DNA from: HyVt-477 sp965224605
GTDB taxonomy: Bacteria > Pseudomonadota > Gammaproteobacteria > Thiotrichales > Thiotrichaceae
Reading direction: 5' to 3'
NCBI GenBank assembly: GCA_965224605.1
Contig: CBDCZP010000006.1
Span: 186,001 to 250,000, forward strand
Length of the DNA stretch: 64,000 nucleotides
Under the pieces are notes generated by a model. It saw only the letters and a list, made by a program, of their open reading frames with translations. It did not search any database and was not told where the DNA came from. The first letter of the stretch is position 1, and the number at the start of each line of letters is the position of its first letter. Both the position numbers and the translations under genes were made by a program. Below are positions 53,776 through 62,374 of this stretch, piece by piece.

Positions 53776-53798
53776 GGCGAGCTTGAAGGCTCACTTCC
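53776..53798 (-). repeat. Short repeat copy GGAAGTGAGCCTTCAAGCTCGCC
   Basis: The minus strand reads GGAAGTGAGCCTTC then AAGCTCGCC. It is nearly the same as 24440-24462 and shares GTGAGCCTTCA with the MITE ends at 34905-34917 and 47924-47934. It lies between rmlB and the methyltransferase gene. Confidence 0.6.
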
Positions 53799-53805
53799 AA
53801 AAAAT

Positions 53806-54864
53806 TTAATGGGTTCCAAATAGATCAACAGTCACTTCCCAAGTTGGCAAATTTTCCAAGTACCATTCTAGTGTTTTTCTCATACCGGTTTCGAACGTTT
53901 CGACTGGCTGATAACCTAGCTCTGTGGTGATCTTAGTGGTATCCACCGCATAGCGGCGATCATGGCCGGGACGATCCGTCACGTGAGTAATCAATGATTC
54001 ATGGGGAAAATGTGCCGCCGCTGCAAAACGAGTATTCATTTCATCACAAAGCTGATTAACCAAACTCATATTGGTTTGTTCATTGTTACCACCAATATTG
54101 TAGGTTTCACCCACTCTACCATCATTGATAATTAGGGCAATTCCACGGTTATGATCATCCACATACAACCAATCCCGAATCTGCTGACCGTCGCCGTAGA
54201 TAGGAATATCCTTACCTTCAAGTAAGTTAGATATCGTCAGCGGGATGAGTTTCTCAGGATATTGCCAAGGGCCATAGTTATTGGAGCAATTGCTAATCGT
54301 TATATTCAAACCATAGGTATGATAATAAGAATTAACAATGTGATCCGAACACGCCTTGCTCGCCGCATAGGGTGAGGTAGGCTGATAAGCGGTTGTCTCT
54401 TTAAAAGCAGGATCAGTTAGTTCTAGCGTGCCATACACTTCATCGGTTGAGACATGATGAAAACGATGCCCTGTTTTTAGGTTGCCTTCATCCATCCAGA
54501 CTTTTTTGGCGGCTTTTAATAGGCTATGCGTGCCGTTGATATTGGTTTCAAAAAAGGCATCGGGGGCATAAATTGAACGATCCACATGGGATTCAGCAGC
54601 AAAATGTACAATCGTATCTATGGATTCTTCACGCAGTAGCTCTTCGATTTTTTCCTGATTTAGGATGGTGTCTTCAACAAATCGAAAGCCGTCATGATCA
54701 TTCAGTTTATCTAAGTTGGAACGCGTTCCAGCATAGGTTAGGGAATCCAATACGACTACACGTGAATCGGGATATTGTTCGAGCCAGTAATAGACAAAGT
54801 TTGTACCGATAAATCCGGCTCCACCCGTTACTAGTAATCGTTTTGCTTGATGTTTATTAGTCAT
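53806..54864 (-). CDS. rfbB: dTDP-glucose 4,6-dehydratase
   Basis: A 352-residue extended SDR, step two of dTDP-L-rhamnose synthesis. GGAGFIGTNFVYYW (about 15-28), the HVSTDEVYG motif, YAASKACSDH with the catalytic Tyr-x3-Lys, and NNYGPWQYPEKLIP are typical RmlB. It is separated from the other rml genes by about 240 nt that contain a repeat, so it may have its own promoter. Confidence 0.96.
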   Translation of the reverse strand: MTNKHQAKRLLVTGGAGFIGTNFVYYWLEQYPDSRVVVLDSLTYAGTRSNLDKLNDHDGFRFVEDTILNQEKIEELLREESIDTIVHFAAESHVDRSIYAPDAFFETNINGTHSLLKAAKKVWMDEGNLKTGHRFHHVSTDEVYGTLELTDPAFKETTAYQPTSPYAASKACSDHIVNSYYHTYGLNITISNCSNNYGPWQYPEKLIPLTISNLLEGKDIPIYGDGQQIRDWLYVDDHNRGIALIINDGRVGETYNIGGNNEQTNMSLVNQLCDEMNTRFAAAAHFPHESLITHVTDRPGHDRRYAVDTTKITTELGYQPVETFETGMRKTLEWYLENLPTWEVTVDLFGTH

Positions 54865-54945
54865 ATGTTCTTGTTTTGTTAATTGCTATACAAGTAGTAC
54901 TTTTAGTTCCCTCCCATAGCAGCAGGGATGTCGCAAAGTCGAAGT

Positions 54946-55028
54946 GTAGGTCGGATAAGCGATAGCGCCATCCGACAAAGGTACATTAATTCAGCAGCTT
55001 GCCGGATGGCGTTCCTTATCCGGCCTAC
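54946..55028. repeat. REP/BIME-like palindromic repeat, copy B
   Basis: GTAGGTCGGATAAGCG to CCTTATCCGGCCTAC: the inverted counterpart of copy A at 12671-12751, similar over most of its length. It is followed by CCTCCCCCTGCTAGGGAGAGG (55051-55071), again as near copy A. Located between rmlD and rmlB. Confidence 0.8.
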
Positions 55029-55105
55029 AAAATCAGCAACTTTACAACACCCTCCCCCTGCTAGGGAGAGGGTGAGGGATAAATAGGTTCACTTTCTTTA
55101 AACTT

Positions 55106-55969
55106 TCATTCGTTCAACTCTTTCAACATGTTTCTTAGGCTTACTCGCCAATGAGGTAGCACAATACCTAGTTTTTTTTCTGCTTTGGTTTTATCCATTA
55201 CGCTATAAGCAGGTCGTGCCGCAGGCGTTGGATAATCTTCCGTTGTTATCGCTTTTATTTGAGCTGTTTTATCCAGCAAGCCACACTCAAGCGCTTCCTC
55301 CTGAATCGCGACGGCGAAATCATACCAGCTTGCTACGCCATTGTCAGCGTAGTGATAAATACCTGCCGCCTTAGCATCAATGAGTTGCCAGATACCATCC
55401 GCCAGCGTTGCTGCCCATGTTGGTGTGCCAATTTGATCTGCGATAATACCCAGGGAATCTAGCTTCTGCATAAGATTCAGCATGGTCTTCACAAAATTTC
55501 CACCATGAGCAGAATATAACCACGAGGTTCTTACGATAAGTGCGTCATCATCAAGCAGTTTCAACACTGCCACATCACCTGCATGTTTACTCAAGCCGTA
55601 CACACTGGCAGATTCCGCCGGGTCATCTACTAAATAGGGGCGATGGTTGTTCCCTGAAAAAACAAAATCGGTGGAGATTTGCACCATGCGAATGGCATGT
55701 TGCTGACAGGCAAGCGCGAGGTTTTCTGCACCTGTCTCATTAATCAAATAGGCTAGTTCTTGTTCTTTTTCAGCTTTATCAACGGCGGTATAAGCAGCCG
55801 CGTTGATGACTAAATCAGGTTTTTCTTTTTCAAAGAACGTCTTGACCTGCTTGCTATGGGTGATATCCAGGTGCTCTTTATCGACAGCGATTAATTTATG
55901 ATGGCTCGGCAGTGAACGTTGTAGTTCATAGCCGAGTTGACCATCACAGCCTGTTAATAAAATGTTCAT
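55106..55969 (-). CDS. rfbD: dTDP-4-dehydrorhamnose reductase
   Basis: A 287-residue SDR, last step of dTDP-L-rhamnose synthesis with NAD(P)H. Motifs: GCDGQLGYEL (about 7), INAAAYTAVDKAEKE, QISTDFVFSG and YGLSKHAGD with the catalytic Tyr and Lys, then VRTSWLYS. Its ATG overlaps the rmlC stop by 4 nt. Confidence 0.95.
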   Translation of the reverse strand: MNILLTGCDGQLGYELQRSLPSHHKLIAVDKEHLDITHSKQVKTFFEKEKPDLVINAAAYTAVDKAEKEQELAYLINETGAENLALACQQHAIRMVQISTDFVFSGNNHRPYLVDDPAESASVYGLSKHAGDVAVLKLLDDDALIVRTSWLYSAHGGNFVKTMLNLMQKLDSLGIIADQIGTPTWAATLADGIWQLIDAKAAGIYHYADNGVASWYDFAVAIQEEALECGLLDKTAQIKAITTEDYPTPAARPAYSVMDKTKAEKKLGIVLPHWRVSLRNMLKELNE

Positions 55970-56516
55970 AGGTTAGTGAAAATCTCAGCTTCAGAGAAGC
56001 TTAATCCTTGTTGATCTTTTCCAGAAAGTGTCGGCTGCTGACCTTCTACCAACGGCCATTCAACACCTATTTCAGCATCATTCCACTGGATACAACGTTC
56101 GTGTTCCGGAGCATAAATATCAGTACATTTATACATAAAATCGGCTTGTTCGCTCATCACATAAAAGCCATGTGCAAAGCCAGGGGGAACCCACAGCATA
56201 CGATGATTCTCATCACTAAGTTCCACCCCCACCCATTGTCCAAAAGTCGCTGATTTTTTGCGGATATCTACCGCCACATCAAAAACCTTGCCGGTGACAA
56301 CCCGAACGAGTTTCCCCTGAGGATGTTTTATCTGATAGTGTAGACCGCGCAAAATCCCTTGGGGTGAACGGCTGTGATTGTCTTGAACAAAGTTAAGATC
56401 GAGGTCATGTTCTATAAAGCTCTGCTGATTCCATGTTTCCATAAAATAACCGCGCGCATCACCGAATACAGCAGGTTCGATGATTTTCACATCGCCAATT
56501 CGAGTATTAACAATCT

Positions 56517-56520
<4 letters not shown>
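55966..56520 (-). CDS. rfbC: dTDP-4-dehydrorhamnose 3,5-epimerase
   Basis: A 184-residue cupin epimerase. DARGYFMETWNQ, the RSPQGILRGLHYQ motif with the catalytic His, and WVPPGFAHGFYVMSE are intact. Overlaps rmlA and rmlD by 4 nt each, so the three are translationally coupled. Confidence 0.96.
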
Positions 56521-57401
<881 letters not shown>

Positions 57402-57454
57402 AATTTTTCTTTTTTTGTTATTGATAATTTCACGTTGCGCTTATTTAGCGTCAC

Positions 57455-57534
57455 TGTAGCCTGTGTTGAGTACGAAACACGGGTGATGAAGCTGGAATAC
57501 ATTCTCCTCGCTTCCTTCGTCAACGCAGGCTACA
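57455..57534. repeat. Palindromic intergenic repeat
   Basis: An 80-bp imperfect palindrome: TGTAGCCTGTGTTGA against TCAACGCAGGCTACA, with CGAA/TTCG inside. Ends resemble 47967-48043. It lies directly upstream of rmlA and downstream of the CopD-like gene. Confidence 0.7.
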
Positions 57535-57553
57535 GACATACATTTAGACTTCA

Positions 57554-58021
57554 CTAAGATAGAAAATATCTACCTGCTATAGCTATAATAATAGTAATTA
57601 ATCCAATCGTTAGATTAATCGCAATTAAAACGCGAATCTGCGCCAAGGCTTTGCCGCCCAGCTCCCAGCTTTCTGATGCATTAGACTGCCTTAGTCGATT
57701 AAACGGTGCAAAGTAAACATGCAAGAAAATAAACATCATCACAATGCCGAGTCCATGCATTATATGTACATAAAGCCCTGTACTACCGAAACCACCAATT
57801 AACGCAAAAATAATGTAGTAGCCACTACCCAGAATAAATACGATGGACAACCAAACCCAAGGGAAAAACTTATTAAAGACCGCTTCCCACAAACGTAAAC
57901 GAAACGGCGCTTGAAGGACTTCAACGGCAGCTGGACGTAACGCCATATAGGCAAAAAACATCCCTCCAACCCAGATTACTACTCCTAATATATGCAGTGT
58001 GAGTGCCAAATGCATTGTCAT
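57554..58021 (-). CDS. CopD-family integral membrane protein
   Basis: A 155-residue protein with four membrane helices. HLALTLHILGVVIWVGGMFFAYMALRP (first helix, in part) is the CopD-type start, and a later HIMHGLGIVMMFIFLHVYFAPFNRL stretch carries three His. Members bind copper or heme in some cases, but the role here is unknown. It lies between the rml genes and the M48/YbjQ group. Confidence 0.8.
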   Translation of the reverse strand: MTMHLALTLHILGVVIWVGGMFFAYMALRPAAVEVLQAPFRLRLWEAVFNKFFPWVWLSIVFILGSGYYIIFALIGGFGSTGLYVHIMHGLGIVMMFIFLHVYFAPFNRLRQSNASESWELGGKALAQIRVLIAINLTIGLITIIIAIAGRYFLS

Positions 58022-58106
58022 AATAAAACCTTGGTAATTGATGAAAGGTAGTAAGTATAGTCACTTGTGGTATCAGTGTTAAGTTGTCTTACAAAGAAAT
58101 ATTATA

Positions 58107-58143
58107 CTAGCACTCCAACAGCTTAGGTTTGATGGAGTGCTAG
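58107..58143. repeat. Perfect 11-bp inverted repeat, CIRCE-like half sites
   Basis: CTAGCACTCCA (58107-58117) and TGGAGTGCTAG (58133-58143) pair perfectly over a 15-nt loop. TAGCACTC and GAGTGCTA are the half sites of the CIRCE (HrcA) operator, but are separated by 19 nt instead of 9. It may be the M48 terminator or a remnant operator for the CopD-like gene. Confidence 0.5.
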
Positions 58144-58209
58144 AGGTCGTATATGAAAAAATGGCGAGAAAAAATGAGCGTAATTTCGCTTTAGGATATC
58201 TCTATTAAT

Positions 58210-59046
58210 TTAGAGCCAGTCAGTAAACTTTTCAGGGAAAGGTTGCGCCTCTTGCCCATTTTCCCAGTCTTTATCCATTGCTAACTGGTTTAAATCATTA
58301 ATCCTTTTCTTATCCAATGGATGTGTACTAAAAAAGGGAGATTCTCCGTCCATTCCATTTTGTACCGATATTTCATGTAACGTTTCAAATAAGTCACTTG
58401 CCCCTGCTACCGTGCCATAAGACCGATAAACTGCTTGCAAGCCTTCTTCATCGGCTGCTGATTCCATGCTGCGGCTAAAATGTAGTTGTGTATAAAGACC
58501 TGCTGAGCCTAACAAATCACTATTTGAATAACCCAATAGATACTTTATGCCTGTTTTAATAGCTATATTTTGACCTGCTGCACGAATAGGATGACGCAGT
58601 TTTACATGAGCCATTTCGTGGGCAAGCAACATCGCCAAACTATTTTCATTCGGTAGCATGTCTAATAAGCCCCGATAAATAAACAGATGTCCACCCAGAG
58701 TTGCGAAAGCGTTTTCTACATTTTCAGGTTCGTAGTGCACATGAATATGCATGCCCTCCGGTAACGCCATGCCTTTTTCTAATCGGCTTACTAGTGTTTC
58801 CAAATACTCCTGTATCTGTTGATGTTTTTTATCCAGCTCTTCGGGTTCAGTATAGAGCTTGCTGATGCTAACTTCGTGCTGATAAGGAATAAGAGATGCC
58901 AACCAGCTACCGGATTGACCGAATAACCAGGCGCTCACAACCAATACAACACTGATCGCAGAGAACAGCTTTACAAAAGTGCGTAACGGATGAACCTTCG
59001 TAACATTGATACCTTCTTCTGGTTGCGGATTATGATAGCTTTTCAT
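58210..59046 (-). CDS. M48 family metalloprotease
   Basis: A 278-residue protease. An N-terminal membrane helix lies at about 25-45; the zinc motif HEMAH (about 143) and the third ligand in ESAADEEG (about 196) are intact; STHPLDKKRI is the typical C-terminal motif. The catalytic domain probably faces the periplasm. The two preceding genes encode YbjQ-family proteins, an arrangement suggesting a shared envelope or quality-control role. It starts about 12 nt after the second YbjQ gene. Confidence 0.9.
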   Translation of the reverse strand: MKSYHNPQPEEGINVTKVHPLRTFVKLFSAISVVLVVSAWLFGQSGSWLASLIPYQHEVSISKLYTEPEELDKKHQQIQEYLETLVSRLEKGMALPEGMHIHVHYEPENVENAFATLGGHLFIYRGLLDMLPNENSLAMLLAHEMAHVKLRHPIRAAGQNIAIKTGIKYLLGYSNSDLLGSAGLYTQLHFSRSMESAADEEGLQAVYRSYGTVAGASDLFETLHEISVQNGMDGESPFFSTHPLDKKRINDLNQLAMDKDWENGQEAQPFPEKFTDWL

Positions 59047-59058
59047 TCGCTTTCATTC

Positions 59059-59520
59059 TCATGAAGAAGGGTGAGGGATAAGGGCTGTGCCATAAGCAAG
59101 CACTTCTACTGAACCTATGCTCTTACCAGAGCCTTTAAAGATTGAGACAGTTTCGTATTTCACATTAAGAATAAGCACCGCCTGTTTCTCTTTAGCCATT
59201 TCTTTCATGCGTAGTAAAGCTTCTCGGCGAGAACGATCCAGCAAGGTTTCATAAGAGGTTATCCTACCACCAAAAAAGGCATGCAAGGTTGCTAGAAAAC
59301 GCTTAAAGTAATCAACAGAAATGGTTACATTACCCATGACTAATGCATGTTCGAAGCTCCCTTTGGGTGCTGTTTTTAGATTAACAGCAGGAAGGCTATT
59401 AAGGGTATTCTCTCGTTTGATAATAGATTTGTAATGCTGTCTTTCACGATAGCTCCCTATCCAATAGGCAAGGATCAACAATCCAATCACATAAACAAGT
59501 TGGTATGCGCCACCATTCAT
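59059..59520 (-). CDS. YbjQ (UPF0145)-like protein with membrane anchor
   Basis: A 153-residue protein: one N-terminal helix (about 8-22, YQLVYVIGLLILAYW) then a YbjQ-type domain (about 58-150), with TSYETLLDRSRREALLRMKEMA and VLAYGTALI. YbjQ proteins form pentamers; their function is not established. The ATG overlaps the preceding YbjQ gene by 4 nt. Confidence 0.82.
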   Translation of the reverse strand: MNGGAYQLVYVIGLLILAYWIGSYRERQHYKSIIKRENTLNSLPAVNLKTAPKGSFEHALVMGNVTISVDYFKRFLATLHAFFGGRITSYETLLDRSRREALLRMKEMAKEKQAVLILNVKYETVSIFKGSGKSIGSVEVLAYGTALIPHPSS

Positions 59521-59867
59521 GCAGTATTTTCCTGAGCATTATTTGCTTGTGCATTGTCCAAAACAACAGCTGTGCCATAAACATAAATTTCAGCAGCTCC
59601 CTGAGTGATACTTGATGTTGAAAACCGCACATTCAATATAGCATTAGCATCAACGGATTCGGCCTGTTTAACCATTCTTTCCATCGCTTCTTCACGCGAT
59701 TCATGCAGCAATTCGGTATAGCTGGTTAACTCACCACCAAACAAATTTTTAATAGAAGATAAAAAATCACGCCCTGCATGTTTTGCACGCACTGAGCTAC
59801 CTTGCACCAGACCCAAATGTTTAATAATTTTCTTGCCTGGCATGGTTTCTAAGTTAGTAATATTCAT
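59517..59867 (-). CDS. YbjQ (UPF0145) family protein
   Basis: A 116-residue soluble protein: VQGSSVRAKHAGRDF, then TSYTELLHESREEAMERM and NAILNVRFSTSSI, the conserved YbjQ pattern. Ends in a short Asn/Gln/Ala-rich tail. First of the YbjQ pair; 28 nt follow the two-TM gene, so four genes (61032 to 58210) form one operon. Confidence 0.87.
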   Translation of the reverse strand: MNITNLETMPGKKIIKHLGLVQGSSVRAKHAGRDFLSSIKNLFGGELTSYTELLHESREEAMERMVKQAESVDANAILNVRFSTSSITQGAAEIYVYGTAVVLDNAQANNAQENTA

Positions 59868-59895
59868 ATTTTTATCTATTTATCCATACATTCAT

Positions 59896-61032
59896 TCATT
59901 TGTGCTTCCGGCTTTCAACAAAATCGGGAGAGATAAAGCTATTCGCAACCTCTCGTTGGGTTTGTACTAGCTTATTCAACTGTTCGGGAATCACTTGTTT
60001 AAGATCACGCATTAGCGAACGGTAAGCTGGATTGTGGTGCGGCATATTAAATTGATCCGCAAGATAGGCCGCTTCTAATGAGTATAGAATATTCCCCCAG
60101 TATTTTTGCCCCTCAATTTCCGCGTCTCGCCAAAGTTGCATGGTTTTTTCTAACGGAACTTTCAACTCTTTCTCGCGCTGACTCAATACTTGCATGGTGT
60201 CTTTATGCTGCCCCGCAGTGATAATCACTTTTATTATTTTTCTTGTGGTAGCTAATGATGCTACATCATATTTCCCTAAAAACGTTAACAACCGTTGTGC
60301 AATAGGATCGGGAAAATAATAAAGCCGAGTTACCTTGTTCTGTTTGTTTTTCTTTTTTGTGCGCTTTTGGCGTTTATGTAAATTACGTCGCGCTTCTATC
60401 AGGCTATCCGCTAATAAACCAGCCGTCTCCCCAAGTTTTTTACTGACTCTTTTTCTAGCATTAACAGCTTTTGCATGCAGCACTTTGGCTCGTGTATAAA
60501 ACTTAGTCTGCACCGCAGCACTGTCTTGAGTAGTCGCCGATAAAATCATCGCATTGCGAATCTCAAGGTTCACTTGTTTATAAAGCTTGTTATGCATTTT
60601 GCTTTCGTCGGTAAAGGTTTTCAACATTTTTTCTAATAGCGTTTTGTGGTTTGCATGTTGAGGCTTTAACTTTCTAATCTTAGCTTTCATTTTATCCAAC
60701 CCGTCAATACTGGCACGTAGCTGCCGATATTCTTGCCCTAAGGGTCTGAACGTACGATCTATAAAACTATATTCGTTAAGATTCAATTCCTGTTTTAAGC
60801 GAAAATCGCTTTTAGCGTGCCGGTATTCTGCTTTCCAACTGGATAGCGCCACTCCTATCAGCAACGCCGTTATGAAAATCCCCCCCAAGCTCATGAGTAA
60901 TAACAATGCACGAGAGTCTTTAGAAAAAGCTTTACGGGTAGCTGATTTCCGGAAAAATAGAATGGCTGCGATCATTAAAACGATCACAAAGGCATAAAAA
61001 AGACCCTGAACGAAGGCAGGAAAATCAATCAT
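59896..61032 (-). CDS. Two-TM coiled-coil protein of unknown function
   Basis: 378 residues. Two membrane helices (about 8-28 and 43-65), then a long helical region with coiled-coil character (about 75-340). A Lys/Arg-rich loop (NLHKRQKRTKKKNKQNK, about 218-234) sits mid-way. No catalytic motif is visible and I do not recognise a family. It is first in the operon with two YbjQ proteins and the M48 protease, so it may be a scaffold or sensor for them; inference only. Confidence 0.7.
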   Translation of the reverse strand: MIDFPAFVQGLFYAFVIVLMIAAILFFRKSATRKAFSKDSRALLLLMSLGGIFITALLIGVALSSWKAEYRHAKSDFRLKQELNLNEYSFIDRTFRPLGQEYRQLRASIDGLDKMKAKIRKLKPQHANHKTLLEKMLKTFTDESKMHNKLYKQVNLEIRNAMILSATTQDSAAVQTKFYTRAKVLHAKAVNARKRVSKKLGETAGLLADSLIEARRNLHKRQKRTKKKNKQNKVTRLYYFPDPIAQRLLTFLGKYDVASLATTRKIIKVIITAGQHKDTMQVLSQREKELKVPLEKTMQLWRDAEIEGQKYWGNILYSLEAAYLADQFNMPHHNPAYRSLMRDLKQVIPEQLNKLVQTQREVANSFISPDFVESRKHK

Positions 61033-61258
61033 CTTGTGGTAAAAAGTCCATGATAAAAATCCAATAAGAGTCCTGAAACTATATCAAGTTATGGATTGCC
61101 CTTGCAAGACTGAAAACAGCTGCCTATATCTCTGTTCGAGAATAATCGTTATGCAACCACAATTTCAAAGAGGAAGGATGTCCTGCTTAGTCAATGTGGT
61201 TGCTTTCTGAAAAGTGATTACTTACAAATCTGCGTTAGGACACCAGCTACAAAGTTAG

Positions 61259-61304
61259 TTTTTAACTAAAATTAACTTGTTTTATTATTATTTTTAGTTA
61301 AAAA
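61259..61304. promoter_or_regulatory. 13-bp perfect inverted repeat before the nucleotidyltransferase gene
   Basis: TTTTTAACTAAAA (61259-61271) and TTTTAGTTAAAAA (61292-61304) are exact inverses, ending 7 nt before the ATG at 61312. A further AGTTA half site lies at 61254. This blocks a normal Shine-Dalgarno and looks like an operator or leader hairpin controlling the next gene; inference. Confidence 0.6.
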
Positions 61305-61311
61305 TATACCC

Positions 61312-62325
61312 ATGAACTACCAAAAGCTTAATTTAGAGCAGATTAAAGTATTAACTAATGCGACTCAGCTATTTGAATCACTGGAATCTCATCGCCAGCA
61401 GTTTAGTAGTGTTAATGGTTCAATGCATTGGAAGATGATTAATCAGAAACAATACCTTTATCGAGCATATTCGTATGGGAAAAATAAATCTTTAGGGGTA
61501 AAGAATAAAGAAACCGAGGAGATTAAACATCAGTTTCATACTAATCGCCAGACTTATAAAGCACACGAATCATCTCTGACTCAGCAAGTAAAACTACATG
61601 CTGCTTATATTAAAGCAAACCAGTTAAATCATTTCCCTGTGACAGCTGCTCGTGTGATTCGAGCCCTTCAGCAGAAGGGTATACCTCATAGGGTAATCGG
61701 CACTAACTCTCTTTATGTTTATGAAGTGATAGCCGGAGTCGTGTTTAAGCCTGAAATTATTGCAACAGATGATATTGATATTTTGATGGATGCAAAGCAG
61801 GGGATCAAAATAGTATCCAGACTCAAGGAGGTGACATTGCTTTCCTTGTTACAAAAAACAGATAAAACATTTCAGAAATTATCAAGTAGCACGTTTGAAT
61901 TTACAGCAGCCAACGACAAAGGTTATCAGGTGGATTTTATTACCCAAGGTGATGATTCAATAACGGAATTAAATACATTTGAAGAGATGTTACAACAGGA
62001 TGATCTCCATCCTGTCAGTATTGATTCTTTGAAATGGTATATCTCTTCTCCCCATTATGATGCGGTGGTTTTTGATACTCAGGGCTTTCCTTTGCGAGTT
62101 CAAACCGTTGATCCTCGTGCCTTTGTATTGCATAAATGGTTTACAAGTCAACAAATAGACCGTAGCAACTTGAAACGCAGTAGGGATGCTTTGCAAGCCA
62201 AGATAATGGCTGTAGTGCTAAAAAATGAGTTAAGCCATTTAGCCGCATCTATTGCACTTGAAAAAGTATTTCCTGAGGAAGTTCAACAACAAGCTATTAA
62301 TGACCTTGATCAGTTCTCATTATAA
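61312..62325 (+). CDS. Nucleotidyltransferase-fold protein, GSU2403-like
   Basis: A 337-residue soluble protein. A helical N-terminus precedes the nucleotidyltransferase core: VIGTNSLYVYEVIAG (about 126-140), then TDDIDILMD (about 152-160) as the DxD metal site. The C-terminal region has PRAFVLHKWF. It matches the GSU2403-type nucleotidyltransferase-fold family, whose activity is unknown; such folds occur in type IV toxin-antitoxin toxins. No partner gene is adjacent. Flanked by a strong inverted repeat upstream. Confidence 0.75.
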   Translation: MNYQKLNLEQIKVLTNATQLFESLESHRQQFSSVNGSMHWKMINQKQYLYRAYSYGKNKSLGVKNKETEEIKHQFHTNRQTYKAHESSLTQQVKLHAAYIKANQLNHFPVTAARVIRALQQKGIPHRVIGTNSLYVYEVIAGVVFKPEIIATDDIDILMDAKQGIKIVSRLKEVTLLSLLQKTDKTFQKLSSSTFEFTAANDKGYQVDFITQGDDSITELNTFEEMLQQDDLHPVSIDSLKWYISSPHYDAVVFDTQGFPLRVQTVDPRAFVLHKWFTSQQIDRSNLKRSRDALQAKIMAVVLKNELSHLAASIALEKVFPEEVQQQAINDLDQFSL

Positions 62326-62374
62326 TCTTCTGCCATATACAAACGGTTATAGCAAAGACAATTGGATAACGTTA

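Noticed and set aside
58107..58143. Canonical CIRCE operator
   Set aside because: Half sites match but spacing is 19 instead of 9 nt.
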